Positions 37,746 to 51,956 are shown, numbered from the stretch's first letter. The stretch is 64,000 nucleotides of DNA from Fistularia commersonii (GCA_037954325.1 JBBMNZ010000013.1:6904501-6968500); one strand, 5' to 3'. Translations and numbers: made by a program. The notes: generated from the sequence alone by a model not told the origin.

Positions 37746-40700
37746 TGAATATTCAAAATTTTCTTTCTTAAAATGTATCTAATGAAGATTAAAACAATTT
37801 CCTTAAGGGGACAGAGCAACTTTGTGTCAATGAACAGTAAGGTCATCATGGTTGTGATGGAGCTCTTCTTTGAATGTCTAGCACCTCCTTGTGGTTTGAT
37901 TTTGTCAGGAAGCTTGTCGGTTGTTGATTTGCACTTCACCTCATTCCTGTGGATTTTTATTTGATAGATACATTCATGTTCATTTTAAAAACTGTTTTCT
38001 GGCATAATCATGTCCTCAAGGATCACACAAAAGAACCTGTGTGCAAAGATACTGCACTGCTAATATGGCCTCAGTGAATTATTTATAATTATATTCTGAG
38101 TGTCCCTGTTACTGCCTGATGTTAGTCTGCTTCGTGGCACCCGTTTTGTCACCATGCAATCTCAAGGAGTGAATGAACGGGATGCAAATCGATTTTGTAC
38201 ATAAAAAGAGATAACAAGTGAGAATCCCATTTATCTGATATATTGTTCATCTACCGAACAGATTCTTTGCTGATTGTTCATATGTATTATGAAAATAATC
38301 TCAACTACAATAATGTATTTTGTTTACATTTAAAAAAAAAACACCTCCATTTTATAATATTGAGTTGATTATTTTGGTGTTTAAATACATTTATGATGAT
38401 AATTAAAACTTGAACAAAACTTGGCTTGAGACTAAACTTCACCCAGCAGCTGTTATATCTTTACAGACTTCAAAAAAAAATCCTTCATTTCTGTTTAAAT
38501 GAAAGTATCTGTTTCAATTCTTAATTTCTATTACATTTTTTAATGAAAAGTGCTATTTAAGTTTTAATAACCCAGCACCCCATGTGTCACTGAGCAGCCG
38601 GAAAGCTGAGAGGACAGCCTTTGATTACTTATGTTTTGTCTGGAAGAAGAATATCCAGATCGCAGTATTAAATAGAAAGGTGGATGGGCTGTGAGCTGTT
38701 TACCGTTCAACAAACAAAACACCCTCTGAATGAACTGACAAATATGGACATCCTTGCGTGAGCATCTGGGAGAGGCGTCGGAGCCACGTAATTTTTTTTC
38801 ATCAAGCCTGCACGAATATTAATGCAACACTGACAAATGTCTAGTTTGAAGCTTTAGCTGAGCTGATGGCGAACACCCTGACATAAACACAAAGGGCCTC
38901 TCTAGTACAAATTAACATCGGGTTTTGTGCCTCTGTTTGCAGTGTGGGTGTCCAACGTGAGATTTTCTGCAGGAATAAACATTTATATATATGAGGAAAA
39001 AAAAAACCTGTCTGGCAAATTATTACATGAATTATGTTTCATGAATGTTACATGAATAATTGATTCTATTCAAAAACTGCAACAATTAGTATTACTTTTA
39101 TAGAATGAGCATACATCTCAGAAAATTAATAACTTGTTTGTTGGGGTTCTTTTTTCTTTCTTTCAAATTTTATATTTTTTACCAAACCTAACCACCCATG
39201 TATCCCGAAGCAGTGATATTTGAATAACTTTGTAGAATATAACACAGGCTCCTAAAATGTCAGGAAATGACTCAGACATTTCCCGCGTCACTCAGTAAAG
39301 CTGAATAATCCATAAAATAATGCCAAAGTGCCAGGAAATAGTGATGTGAATGAGTAAAAACAATGAGTAAAAACAACATGAAATCAGAGGAAAATATCCT
39401 CATCATATTAGTATATAATTGTATAAATATGATTTTAATGAGGCAAAGCTATTCCCCCTCTAAGAGAGAAGAATATCACAACATTTTGAAATATTACTTG
39501 ATTTCTCAATCACATTTTCTAAATACAAATAGTTGTACTATACATAATATTATATGCAAAGTATATCCATGTACTCACAAAAACTGCAATCAATCGACCA
39601 AAGGAGAATGTTCAGACACTATAAATATTGCAGTCTTGCATTTTTGAATTTGATATTCAAAACAAAATTGATAATATCACATATTTTCAAACTCTACTTC
39701 ATTGGTAATTTTGTAAATAAGTCCAAATGCTAAACGACGTTAATATCGAGAGGGTATTTGTAGTGAAACTAATAAGAGGCTACAGTCATTAATAAAAAGA
39801 GATATATTTTAAAGATGCATTCCTTTATCACATTTATTTATCTTTGCCATGCATATTTTATTGAATCCTCGTACATCTCATCATAGGTTTTTACTTACAT
39901 TTTATTTTATTCAGCATACAAGATGACAGAATGAGGCACTCGATGTTCTTGGGCAGTGAGGACATCTGCGCTCAAGGACACGCGGGATTCTGAGTGCAAT
40001 CAGTCATTGGATTCACAACATTTAGAGGAGAGAAGGATATTTTTGATTCTTATAGAAATAAATTGGCTTAGGGTCACATGTTAAAGTGCTTAAAGATGTC
40101 TATTCAGCTCAACATATTCATCAGTAAATCTAAAAAAGTAGCCTTGCAGCATCCTATGGTATTCACTCCAAAATATTTTTTTCCTTTTGGTTGAATTACT
40201 TGTTCTCAGTAAAAACTGCTTCAAGTTGACCGATTTGAAGGGTGTTTGAGGTTACATGTCTGCAGACGTCAGTACATGCAATAATACCAAAATAAAAACT
40301 GTGCTGATATCAAGCAATTTGAAATCTCTCTTGGGTCCGAAACCAGGTGAAAAATTGCGGGTGAGACAAACAAACAAACAAACAAATAAAACAATTCTCA
40401 CTCAATCTGATATGCATCAAGACCGCTCGCAAGTCACGATCGTCTGTTGCTTTATACGTACATGTTTATGTGTTATGATATTTACACATAAATATACATA
40501 CACATATCATGTACACTATATAGATATAGAAATATAAATACACTCCCATATATAGATATGTAAATACAAAAGTTGAATTCCATGTACAATTGTATTTACT
40601 GCACTTGACTTTCATAATTGATTTTACATTAGATTTTCATTAGTTTGCTTGGTTCTCAACATTTGGAACAGGCCTAAATTTTAAATGTAGAGAGCCCCTC

Positions 40701-43130
40701 TTCTATTTCATTTACTTACTAATATAATTTGTTATTTTATATCCTGCTCTCTGGGAGTTTATCCCTCCTTGTGATATTTGCTGCCCCCTTTCTATCCCAT
40801 TAATTTACATTCTTAGTTTTATAAAATAAGAAATTATACTTTTCTTATTTTACACACCATTCAATCCATTTCTTCTCATAGGGCACTTTGAAATACATCC
40901 ACAAGGAGCTATATAAACAGAGACAGAAAAACTGAAGACAAGCTACTCCATCTTAAAAACTGATTAAAATCCAACTCTTTACAAGCTTCCCACCAGTTCT
41001 CACCATATTCAACGTCTGCCTTTGGTTTCAGAGGCTTAATTAATTGGTACGGTCCTTTCTCAAAACTCTCATCATATGTGTTTCCTCTGAAATCAATACA
41101 ATTGTAACATTTCCATTTCCAAGACCTTCGGTAAACTCAGCTGTTGTTCAACGTGATTTGACCTACATATGCATGGCAACGCGGGCAGTTGGGAAAAATG
41201 AAGCATTCATTAGTGACCGTGCATGTTACGAATCATCATAACCTTTTTTACTTAAATAAAGAAAATTCCAATTCCCATAAATTAATTATCCCATGAATTA
41301 TACTCATCTAACTATATTTGGACTGAGCTGACAAGATATAATTGTGCGTTTTAACGCTCTCGAAAATTCTATTAAAAAATGTGATCTTGGGAATATATGA
41401 ATTTTTTTTTTAGGCATGACTTATTGAATTTATCTTTGACTTCTACAGTCAGTAAACATCGTTATCAAAGCCTCAATGTGCAGTTCTTTCTCTGTAATTT
41501 TTTTTTTTTTTTGAGAATTATCAACACTAAGGTTATATGTTTTATCTGTTTCTAATATCTTCTATCCAATAAGCGAAAAAAATACAGTGTACAACACTTG
41601 TAAGATACCTCCACCCTGACCTAAAGCGATGCATTTGTTGAACCTTGAACAGTTTTCTGTTTTTTTCTCTTTCATGGCAAATTATAAGGAAGAAATGAGG
41701 GATTTCAAGGACGAGGGGACTTCATTTTAATCGAAGAGGCTGAGAGTGGAGTGGAAGAGTGACACACAGAGGAGAGAAGTTCATTATTCCGTTGAAAAGG
41801 AAACCAATGGCTTTCACAGTCACCATGGTAACTGTCCTTTCTTTTGCTTTCAGACCTATGATAAGATACTTCACAGCATTAAGCACAATTATTGCAAGGT
41901 AAAAGGGAAAAATATTGCTTTCCATTGATAACAGATGTTAAATATTGATTAGGATGGTAATTCATATAGAAGTGGGCCCTAACGGTTTCACCCACCTGAC
42001 TCTGTACAACCTTTAATGAAATTTGGTAGAAGTAATGTTGGATAGGCCTGTGCGACACTGTTGGCAGCTGCAACTGCTATAACTTCCGTTCAGTCCATGG
42101 AAAGACTTCAGTTGTGGCAGTAAATAAGGGATAGCAGTGAGATTATACTAGAGAAGAACAAAAAAGAGGGGTATCCGGAATTATTTTTCCATCATTTGCA
42201 TGTCAAGTGACCTCACTTGCACTCTTAAACAATGGCGGGTAAGCCTTGGTGTTACCAAGGTCAGGCCCAGTGCACGAGTCTGGGCCTTGGGTTGGTTGGT
42301 GGCAGCCTGCTTAGTATCTGAGAAGACTAAGGATTAGCATTGTGGAAAGCATGGGTCCTGTTGTGTGTGCATGTGTGCACGCAAGGAGGGATAGGGTGGT
42401 GGGGGGCAAATTGTTTTAACCCCTATTACAGCAAATGCATGGAGCTTTTCTTATCTAGGCTGCTGCAGCCACTCATTAATATTCCGTACATATGGCAGTG
42501 GTTTCTGTATCATTGTCTATTAATGGGAGGGATAATCGCTCATTCAATTATCAGGTAGTCAGCAAAAGACCAACCCTGCCTGCACACCCCTGGTTCACTC
42601 AGTGGCACGGCCCAAAACTGGTCTGCAAGTGAGAAGGTGAGAGTGATAGCAGGGATTACAACATATTAGCTCCTTTAATAAATCAGGCACTAGGAATATT
42701 ATGAAGTAAATAGGGATTTGTTGGGAAATAAGAAACATGCCTGAACTTTGTAGCGACAAATCAGCGGGGGGCAGCATCTTAAACCTTTCCCTTCGTCTTA
42801 ACAATCACACATGGCTGTGGTCCGTCACATGCTGTCTGTGAGTTTTCTATATTTTTACACGGGAGTTGCTAGTTTTTGCTAATGGATCAGTGATATAAAA
42901 AAGGGCTACAAATAGTAATCTGCAGGCTCTGACTGCACCGGTGGCAGAAGACTGACCCCATGTTGCAGACCATTGATCAGTGAATGATGTGATCAAACGC
43001 AGCATTTATCCCCGCTTAGTTGTGCTTTTAACCTCACAGCCCTTGGTGACTCTTTTCCTGCTGCAAAGGCCACGGCCTGGATACGAGGAGGTTATTGATA
43101 ATAGAATGACCTCTGGGTTTTTTGACCTGA
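37746..43130. other. Gene desert, proximal part
   Basis: About 5.4 kb of AT-rich DNA without any protein-like frame. The segment at about 38750-38950 reads as less biased, more complex sequence and may be a conserved non-coding element. A (CAAA)n run lies near 40370-40390. No tRNA or other RNA gene is seen. Confidence 0.5.
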
Positions 43131-43132
43131 AG

Positions 43133-43133
<1 letters not shown>

Positions 43134-43176
<43 letters not shown>
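43134..43176. repeat. (CA)n microsatellite
   Basis: About 21 CA units followed by GCATGCATGC. Confidence 0.95.
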
Positions 43177-43179
<3 letters not shown>

Positions 43180-43785
43180 TGCATGCATGAACAAATACAA
43201 AGATGGAAGGTGAAAAAGTTGAAATAAGGGTGTTAACCTTGGAGATTGGAAGTGCTGAACTGTTGCAAGTGGAGGGAGGGGGACTGTGAAAAAGATAGGC
43301 GGTGAAATGTTAACAAAATCTTATAAAAATCCACAGTTTGATAAATTTTCACATTTTGAATGAACCAGAGGCGGATGTGGTTGTGGAGGGCCTTTGTTGG
43401 AGGTCCCATTTTTTCTTACAGAGCAGCACGCTTACAGGGTCAGCGAAGTTACGAAAGTAATTAAAGCTTGGTGATTCACTGCCTGCTGCAGAGAAAAGAA
43501 AGCAAGCTGTCATTCTGATTTAGAAAAATAAATTACAATTTTAATAATGGGGGAGGATGGGGGTGCGAGAACATCCAGAGCCTTGGTGGGTTGGGGGAGG
43601 CGTGGGTGGGCATGCTGGGTGGGAGGAGGGGGTCGAGGGGGTTGTGGGCCGCCTACTTATCAACAGTTGCAATTTTTTTGAAACTGCATCGGTGGTACAT
43701 TGCGGGAGCACAAGTGCCCTTAAAAAAAGAAAACCCTGGAACATTAACATACTGATTCCATGCGCATGGCAAAGGGCCTGAGCCA

Positions 43786-43843
43786 ATATCAGAGAGGACT
43801 CAGCAGTCCCATTGTCTGCTGGGACTCTGGTCCTCTCTGATAT
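43786..43843. repeat. 58-base imperfect hairpin
   Basis: The outer arms ATATCAGAGAGGAC and GTCCTCTCTGATAT pair perfectly over 14 bases. After a small internal loop an inner stem GTCCCA/TGGGAC closes on an 8-base loop. Size and shape match a vertebrate pre-miRNA. No known miRNA seed is recognised. Confidence 0.6.
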
Positions 43844-46800
43844 GAAAATTCAATTATTTTATAACTAGATCTGGCGCTGCGTTTTGACAGTCAACAGTAG
43901 CGCCTTGCCAGCTGCATCAGTGTGGGGGACCAGAGGCTCCTGATAGCGAGAGGGAGGCCTTTCAGACATTGACATGTTTTGGGGGGACAAGATTGCCTAA
44001 ATGTGTTGCATTTAAGGACTGAAAGTTAATCTAATGCACCACCATTATCTCACCCAGGTAAATCCAATACAATCCTCAATCTATGTTTACGCTCATGCAC
44101 ACAACCGCATACTCGCACATCCATTCATTCTTCAGCACTCGGAATCTGATTCCCGGGCTTTCTGAATCCTGTAATGTATTTATTTACTTTTGAGCTGAGC
44201 ATATTCTCAGGGAGCGGGAAAATATAAAAAAATAGCCTTTTTTTTTTTTTTTTCATTTTTCCCAGCAACATCAGCACTTTTCGGGTTGCAACTCCGTAGA
44301 AAGACACACAGAAAAGTAAACATTAACGATATGAAACACTTTCAATAATGTTTTAACTATTTTCCCAGGCATTTTTATACCTCAGCATCTCTGTCCACAA
44401 TTACAATGCGCGTGGTATAGAAGAGAATACTTCCCTTTGAAATATTCAACTGTTTATATTTGTCTTCTACCTCCAAGGTGGTATCGACATTAGCTCGCCT
44501 ATTTTCCAGGTGTATGGGAAAAATCTTTCCATTGCTTTCCAGCCCATTGTAAATGTGCTAAAGGGAGTCTGGTAAGATAAGGGAACAGGAAGCCCCTCCC
44601 AGAGCCCCCTCGCCCCGCACTATGGCCCACTCACTCAAACCCCACTGTGTTGTGCTTATTAGCCCATTCTGAGAGAAGACATACCTGCCTCCCCTCATTA
44701 GGCCACAGTGGAGTATGCGCTCAGTTCACAGAGGAGTGGAACATTAATTAGTATTCTCTGCAGGGAGAACTGCCATTAGTCCTTTATTAGCAGTGAGAGT
44801 ACTATTCAGCGGGGCGGCTAATTCATGTACTATACAATATGTTTTGTGTCTTTTCCCTGCAGAGCGGAGACCATGTTTATGCTTTCCTCTATCCATATAC
44901 ATTTTCACATTTTTTATGCCATTGCTCTCTTCACGTGCAGCTGAAAAGCTTACCCTTGATGATTTGCTGTTATTATGATTCAGTTTGGCACTGAGAAAAA
45001 AAAAAAAGCTGAATGCATCTGGTGATATATCCCCTCGTGGTTTGAAGGAAAAATACCGGATCTCTCTTTAGTTCGAATTGTTTGAGTGTCCTTGTCATGG
45101 TTTTTGACCTCCATGAGGACAAAAGATATACTGTCATCTGCCCATAGAGTTCAACCTAGAGTGGAAAGTGCGTTTTAAGTGATTGAGGTCAACTTTTACC
45201 TTTGGTCTGAGCGAAGTTCTTTTCATCTTCTGATAGGCATTCTCCTCTCTTTCCTCTGTGTTCCGTGTCCAGCATGGTCACTGTTGAAGAGGAGAAGGGA
45301 GGTTGTTAACCTGCCTCAGTCTGCGTCTCTGCCTCAATCCTTCAACTCCCTGGTCCTTCTTCTCGCTTAGCGCATTTGGAAGCCTGTGCAGATGGCGGCA
45401 GTTGTGGTGGTGGTGAGTTGTACTTCCTGAAATCTGAGAGTTGGAGAGCTGTCATTTGCCAATTTGGCTTGAATAGGTCGGACAGTGGATAGCTGCACCA
45501 TCCAGAGCAGCAGGGGGAAGGTGGGGGATTCAGGAAGAGGGATGTAATGCTAGAGTAAAATTAGAGCTTTGATGGCAACTAATAGCGTGTGATGGGTGGT
45601 ACTGATGTGAGTTTCCAGTACAGACGCCACAGGTTCCATGCTTCTCTGGGTCCTTGTCCTTTTACTTCTCTGTCTTCCCTCTGAGCAGTGGCAAAGCTGG
45701 ATGATTATGTATGCCCAGCCGTCTTTTTCAGAGCTGTAATTTGTCCTTGGTCAATGTAATTATTCATCTTCAACTTCAAGCCTGCCAGTGTTGAAGGACC
45801 TGACCAATCCTATATCCCTTCATGATCTCCCATCTTACACTCTCTATTTCTTCCTCTTATATGACTTTAAGAAAAATAAGATGACTGATTCTTGTCTTTG
45901 TTTAATCTGTTGTAACTTATTTTCAACTATTTTCCCCATAAAGCAGTAGACAGGTGAGCAAAAGCAAAAGGAAGTGCTTGCTTTCATCAGAATATAAGGG
46001 TATTGTGTGGCCATTCAAGGAAAGTACTTGCTTCCAAGACTGTTCCAGTTGGGAAACATGTGTTTCGGGTGGATGGGCTTTGGGTCTTTTCGTCACAGCT
46101 TACTTGATATGATTGTAAAATACACATAAACAACTTTGGCCCTGGATCTCCCCTCCTGTCATGGTCCAAATGTGAGAAACCGGGAAGTGAATGAGGCACG
46201 AAGACCTGTCCTGAGCAAATAAGCATGCGCACGTGCACATACGCGTGCACACACACACACATACAGGTTTTATCATAGCTTCTATGGCAGTGTTTTGACA
46301 TATGGACAGATAAAGCCCTCTTATATACCCACACCAGCGTGCACAGTTGTCAACACTAACACGGTGAAGAGTCACACTGTATCATTCACATTCACGCAAT
46401 GGAAGAAAAAAAGATGGCTCAACTGTTTGACTTTTCACTTGCCTTTAGCAAAATTAGGGTGATTGAACTGATAGTTGGAGCTTCCGCCTTTTGTTTCAAA
46501 ACGCAGTATTATCTTTTAAGAAATAGCCTTGAGTTTCCTTTTTTTTTTTTTTTTGTTTTTTATGGTCAATATCGACAGGCTTGAGACCATACAAGGCGAT
46601 TGCCCTCTTCCTGCTGTAGAAAAGCCATTGTACTCTGCTTTTCCAGAATGGGGAGATGTTTTGTTTTTTCACAGTTCTTTCACACTGTTTTTTTTTTTTT
46701 TTTAACATAATAGCCTGCTCTCCTCTCACCCAGCGGGGCAAATCTTTCAATCGGGAAGCTCCAGGTCAGGTTCCCTTGCCAAGTTTTGCAGCCTGCCATG

Positions 46801-47820
46801 TTGTCTATTCTGCTCAGCTATTTAAAAAATGTTGAATATCAACAATGGCTTTCACTGGTGCATTGTCAACTTTTGTATGAAGCAATCTTGACTGAATGAG
46901 ATAGGTCCCAGAGCAGGGAGAGCTCAGCTGCAGAGTGCACTGCCACACTACTGACTGCCCAACTCTCAAGCTTTTCATATCTCTGCTGTTCTGGAAGCTG
47001 CCATGGTTGTGGTTCTGTGGTCTGAACAGCCGTGCCTGAGGCTCTGGACTGTGGATGTCACACTTCCTCATGGTGCATCTCCCAAGCCTGCTGACAGCCA
47101 GCTGCTGAAGGTGTGTCCTACAGAGGGAATGGGAAGCAGCAGCCAAGGGACCAGTGAGACCTCAGTGAGTGTCTTCAATTTTCTGGCCAGGGTGGGAGGA
47201 GATTTGTAGCTTGAGGAAATAGAGAATGAGGAGAACAGTCAAGGGAACCCAACTGTCTCTGTTCTGGCTCATTTTTACTCAAGTCTGGTTTAATCAGGCA
47301 GACAATGCATGGCACTTGTTGATCCGTGTGTCAGTTTCAGATGATAGATGAATTGATAGTACTTTGGAACCAATTATGCAGGGTTTTTTGTTGCACATAT
47401 CCCTGAATGTGTGTATAAGTAATAACGATAATCATAATAATGATAGGGGATGATAATATACAGAAGAAAATAAAAGCATAATCATCATCATCATCATCAT
47501 GACTGTTCGTCTTGTCTGATATTAATTCATCTTTGGTTTAATGCTGAGGTGTGTGTTTGCACAAAACATACATCCATGTTTGTGCAAGTAGGGGATGAGA
47601 GCTTGCTTCCTGATAATACAAGCATAGTTTCTTTGTCCTGCTGTCAGCCACGAGAGCAGTGAGGCTGGAAACTGTTTTGGTGCTTTGAAAACATCCTCTA
47701 TGTTTCATGATGTATTAGTCTAAAGGGCAGCATGCTGTCACCTCTGTATATGTCTAGTGCGTTTGTATGTGTGTGTGACTGCGAGCGCCTATGGGGACCA
47801 CTTTGTCCCTAGATGGAATA
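43844..47820. other. Gene desert, central part
   Basis: No protein-like frame. The stretch 44690-44830 is complex, not low-complexity, and carries ACATTAATTAGTAT and CGGCTAATTCATG, which are homeodomain-type cores, so it is a candidate regulatory element. T-runs occur at about 44238-44253, 46540-46553 and 46688-46703. Confidence 0.4.
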
Positions 47821-47828
47821 CAAATTCC

Positions 47829-47855
47829 TTTTTTTTTTTTTTTTTTTTTTTTTTT
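47829..47855. repeat. Poly(T) run of about 27 bases
   Basis: A pure T homopolymer; the exact length is prone to sequencing error. It is followed at 47905-47940 by a short inverted repeat, GGTGTGTGAAA with TTTCACACACC. Confidence 0.85.
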
Positions 47856-48389
47856 CAGAAAAAGTTTAGAGATATAAAATGATCAACATATTGCAGAAAA
47901 AAACGGTGTGTGAAACACCGATTTTAATTTTCACACACCACACACTTTCGATCAATCATCTAATTATTATGACAAATAGTCACCAACAAGTACAGGAGAC
48001 AAAAAGAGGCACTTTGAAAATAACATTTTAAAACTGAGTAACAATGAATTAATATATTTTACATTGAACAGAGAATTTGTCAAATGTTTTATTTATGCCT
48101 GGTTTTTATTTATCTTAAATAATAGTATATGGTCCTTCCCTATGTAAATACTAAAAAGCTATTGAAAAATAAAGAAAGACACCGTGGCGGCGGTGCACCT
48201 TCTCGAGGACCTGCGTTGTCCTCTATCTCACCTCTCTGAGCTCAATCCAAAGCAAGGTGACCAATGTCATGTCAGGCCAACCCATAAATTATCTTGTCAA
48301 CACAGCCAGCTTCCCTCCTCGGTTTGCTCTTCCCCCAGTAGACTCGCTGTAATGAAATACGCAATAATCACCACACTAATCTCGTCACA

Positions 48390-49780
48390 CGCTCAAGGTA
48401 ATTAATATATTTAGAGGGCGATGGCTAACTCTTAATTAAATTAGGCCTCTTTTAATGAGACCTTGACTGGGGCCAAATTTATGACCACTATCTGCTTTAT
48501 CAAGTGCCAGGCGTGCCACAGAAACTTGTCATTTTATCCCAAATCACAGCTAGATTGCACATAATGGTACTCGTGATTTATATGCCAATTTATGCTTGTT
48601 TGTTTCTTTTTTAAAATTTGATAAATCACCTCTCATAATTACCTAACCTAGTTTTAGGGTTTTAAATGCTCCAATTTCTCTGCAATTAATGCCCAGTGTT
48701 GTATTGCTGCTACATATTCATTTGGGGGGAGAATACAGATAACAACTTTGTAGCATTAATCATACTACAAAATTGGGTGTATTTAATTAATTAAAGTTAC
48801 GCCACACATTAATTGTGTATTTTCACAATATTATCTTAAGCTAATGGAGGTTTGACAAAGGAGCTGTTTCATTTATTTAAAGAGGCTAGATTAGTGGGAT
48901 CTCAATTATGGCTAAAACAAAAGAAGGCCGGTTGCTTGGGCACGGCGCAAAGCAAAAAGTACCGATTCAGCACTTTCTTCCAAACAAAAAGCTAGGAAAG
49001 TTTCCTTTGTTTTTTTCAAAAACTGAACATGGCAATGATTCAGAAGATACATGGAAAATAATGAGTGCTGTAATTAGCCAGTCAGGCAATAACAGCATAT
49101 AAACTGATAATCATATAGAGGCATTTGACAATTTAATTGCCAGAGCAGATTCCAGGCAGTGCACATCTGCCTCCTGATGGACCGTCATAACTTTCTTGAT
49201 TGAAAGAAACACATCAGGTGGCTTAATTTGATGTGCGATTTCCTCCTGAAATAAAATACAGATACATTTTGGTGTTTTTTTAAGATTTAATCTCATAATT
49301 CTCTGCTTTAAAAGTTGTGTGTTTCCAACCCTTAAACTGGCATATAAACTACGCTGTAATGCATGACAGATTATGTTTGAACCTTTGAAATTTGAGCCGA
49401 GCTGAAACCGAGGAAGTGCAGCCGGCCGACTTTGCTCCTGAGCAAACACAGAGGTGATCATGTTGCACATTTATAATGACTAAATCCAGCAATATCCAGT
49501 GGCTCAGAAGCAAAGCCATATTTATAAAATTTTCTGCTTAATTAAAATCAAAATTAAATTTGCTTTCAGTGGATAATAACAGCTCATTATTCAGTAGTTT
49601 AGTTTTTTTTTTCCATTTAACGCATCATATACCAAATGTTTGAATGTGATTATTTCTTCTCATCTACTAAGTAAACGTAGAGTCTTTGTCTATGAAATGA
49701 CCCTGAGAATATAATATTAATAGTACATTTCATTAAAATCACTTCCACTGATGTCCTCCCCTATGATATAATTTCATTTG
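48390..49780. promoter_or_regulatory. Candidate conserved non-coding block with homeodomain sites
   Basis: The block carries many TAATTA-type cores in complex sequence: GTAATTAATATA (48399), CTTAATTAAATTAGG (48432), TTTAATTAATTAAAG (48782) and others. A SOX-like ACAAAGG lies near 48855. About 5-6 kb upstream of sox3, this density fits a developmental enhancer. The call rests on motif density only. Confidence 0.35.
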
Positions 49781-51230
49781 ATTTTAGCTTCATTAGTCAA
49801 TAACCACCCCCAAAATGCTGGGATTAATTATTGGAAATCGGGCCCAGCCAGTATATACATTTTTAACTGCACTCTGCTGCATGCGATTATATTAAGTGGT
49901 CTTGTAACAATCATTTACTCTGTGTGTGCGCGCGTGTGGGAATACGTGTGTGACTGTGTGTTTGCGCTCGATCAAATGTGTTTAAAATGTGCATCCCTAA
50001 TTGATAGGTAGTTACGATGAAAGGAAGGTGTGGTGATGAAGTGAAAAACGGTTCTCTCGGCAGAGTGAGATGAAGTGTTGGGTGGTCACGCCTTGTCTGC
50101 TCACGACAGTGGCGGGTTAAAGAGATTACATTGGGTCTGTGTCAGCAGCCTTGGCCTTGCACACACCAGCATAATGAGAAAAGGCATTCTTAGCACGATG
50201 GGAAGAAATAGAGGCTAAAGTTTGAAAAGCAACAGTGGGGAAACAAATTGTTTTTGCGTGTTTTTGTACAAGAAGTCAATATGATAGTTACACTCCATAA
50301 AGCTGAACATCATGATCCCCGACACTCACCAATGAAATTACCGTGCCGCTTTGAAGCCACATCCTCTCCATTAGCACCAAGTCATCCTGTCAGACTTAAA
50401 AACACTCCATTTCAGCCTTCCGGATAATCACTGTATCCAATCTCTGCGGAAAGGGTTCATGTGAGGGGTTTCACTTGTACGTGGTCCCACAGTTACAAGA
50501 GGACGCAAACATATGATGAGTTTACAAATCTGCCAGATTCTTCCCTTTAGATTATTTCAGACGACATAGTCAACAATGTTGGAATCGCAGATATGGAGCT
50601 ATTCCTCTGTTTTATCACTGTGAGGGGAAATATTTCAGAGGACAAATGTATACCAGCAACAAGTATTTTATACATATCTGTGTGAGGGTGTCTGAACATG
50701 TCATATATGAAAATTAACATTGAAACCAGAAATTAACATTGAAACCAGAAACAGTTGGATATTTAAATATCCAGGTCTCTGTGCAAAAAAATGTTGATAA
50801 TAATAGCAATGCAATTTTGTGCATTATGAACCAAACCGTTTTTAGTAATCATTTAAGGAACTATGGATGTCAAGAAATGACTCTATTACTTTGTGCTACA
50901 AAAAGGGAGTAACATTTGTGCAGTGTATCAAGTGTATCATCAGTATAGAGTATACATGGTATTTTTCTGTTACCAAAATACCTATTATATATGACATTTC
51001 TCCACTTATACTAAACTGTCACTTGAACTTATTTAAGAATAAACAAACAAGTTTGCAAACTCCCCTAATAAAAATGTTGTCATATTTTATAAGATACTCC
51101 AGGAATGTATACATAAATGATTGGCATATTAGCTTTTACCAGTCATCAGCTCTGAAGCATAGAAAGCCCAAATACCAGCAGGAATACTAAAGACCTGTAT
51201 TAAAAAGCGATTATAATAGCAGTACTTTAA
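49781..51230. other. Desert segment without recognised gene
   Basis: Non-coding DNA. A perfect tandem duplication of about 20 bases (AAATTAACATTGAAACCAG unit) lies at 50709-50749. Confidence 0.45.
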
Positions 51231-51329
51231 TTCCACTTAATGACCCGTGAATATTATTTTACCTGTGTTGAACTGGGAGGACGCAACTATTCAGGCCGGC
51301 ACAATGGGAACAGCAGACCGTGCGTAAAT

Positions 51330-51420
51330 TGCATCTTCATTTGCATTCCTGGTCCAAAAAAAGAAAGAAAAAAAATCATGCAAATCTTAATGAGACAGAT
51401 TCCATTGTGGCGTTTTTTAT
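51330..51420. promoter_or_regulatory. Octamer pair with SOX motif upstream of sox3
   Basis: Two perfect POU octamers occur 40 bases apart in opposite orientation: ATTTGCAT at 51339-51346 and ATGCAAAT at 51379-51386. A SOX core CATTGTG lies at 51404-51410, and CTCAAAG (TCF/LEF-like) lies just downstream. SOXB1 and POU factors jointly drive neural progenitor enhancers. The function here is inferred. Confidence 0.4.
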
Positions 51421-51852
51421 TGAAAAGCCATTGGTTGTTAATTACTTTCCTCAAAGGCCTCGCCCGTATAGTCACTGAGCTGAAACAAAAAAAAAGGTTA
51501 TTGATTCCAGGGATTGTGGAATTTTCAACGAGTATATAGTTTATTGTATATTTCGGATGCAATTTTCGATTATACATAAATATATAGATACATAAAAGAT
51601 ATTAAAAATCGGCAATTTTATGGAAAAATTATTTAAAGAAAATATAAAAGAAAGCCATGGTAAACGCAGGGCCAAGAAGGCAATAAAAGCGGTAAACGAC
51701 CATAAATCAGGGCTTTTTATCAGCGGAGTGTTTGCAGCCTAAAGGCGAACATGAGGTGCGTTCGGTCCCGTTTTATATACATTTTTATTTCCGACGTCTG
51801 TTGGAATTGTCCCCCCATTAACCTCCATTGACATGCGGAGCCTTGAATCTCT

Positions 51853-51956
51853 GAGCACTCACACATACACACACTCACACACACACACTCACACAAACAC
51901 ACACACACACTCTCTCTCTCTCTCTCTTCCCCCCCCCTCTCTCTCACACACACACA
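51853..51956. repeat. Compound CA/CT microsatellite
   Basis: Interrupted (CA)n, then (CT)n, a C-run and again (CA)n. Confidence 0.9.

Noticed and set aside
49111..49470. 119-codon minus-strand frame in the desert
   Set aside because: It has no family motif or splice context and lies in AT-rich candidate enhancer DNA.
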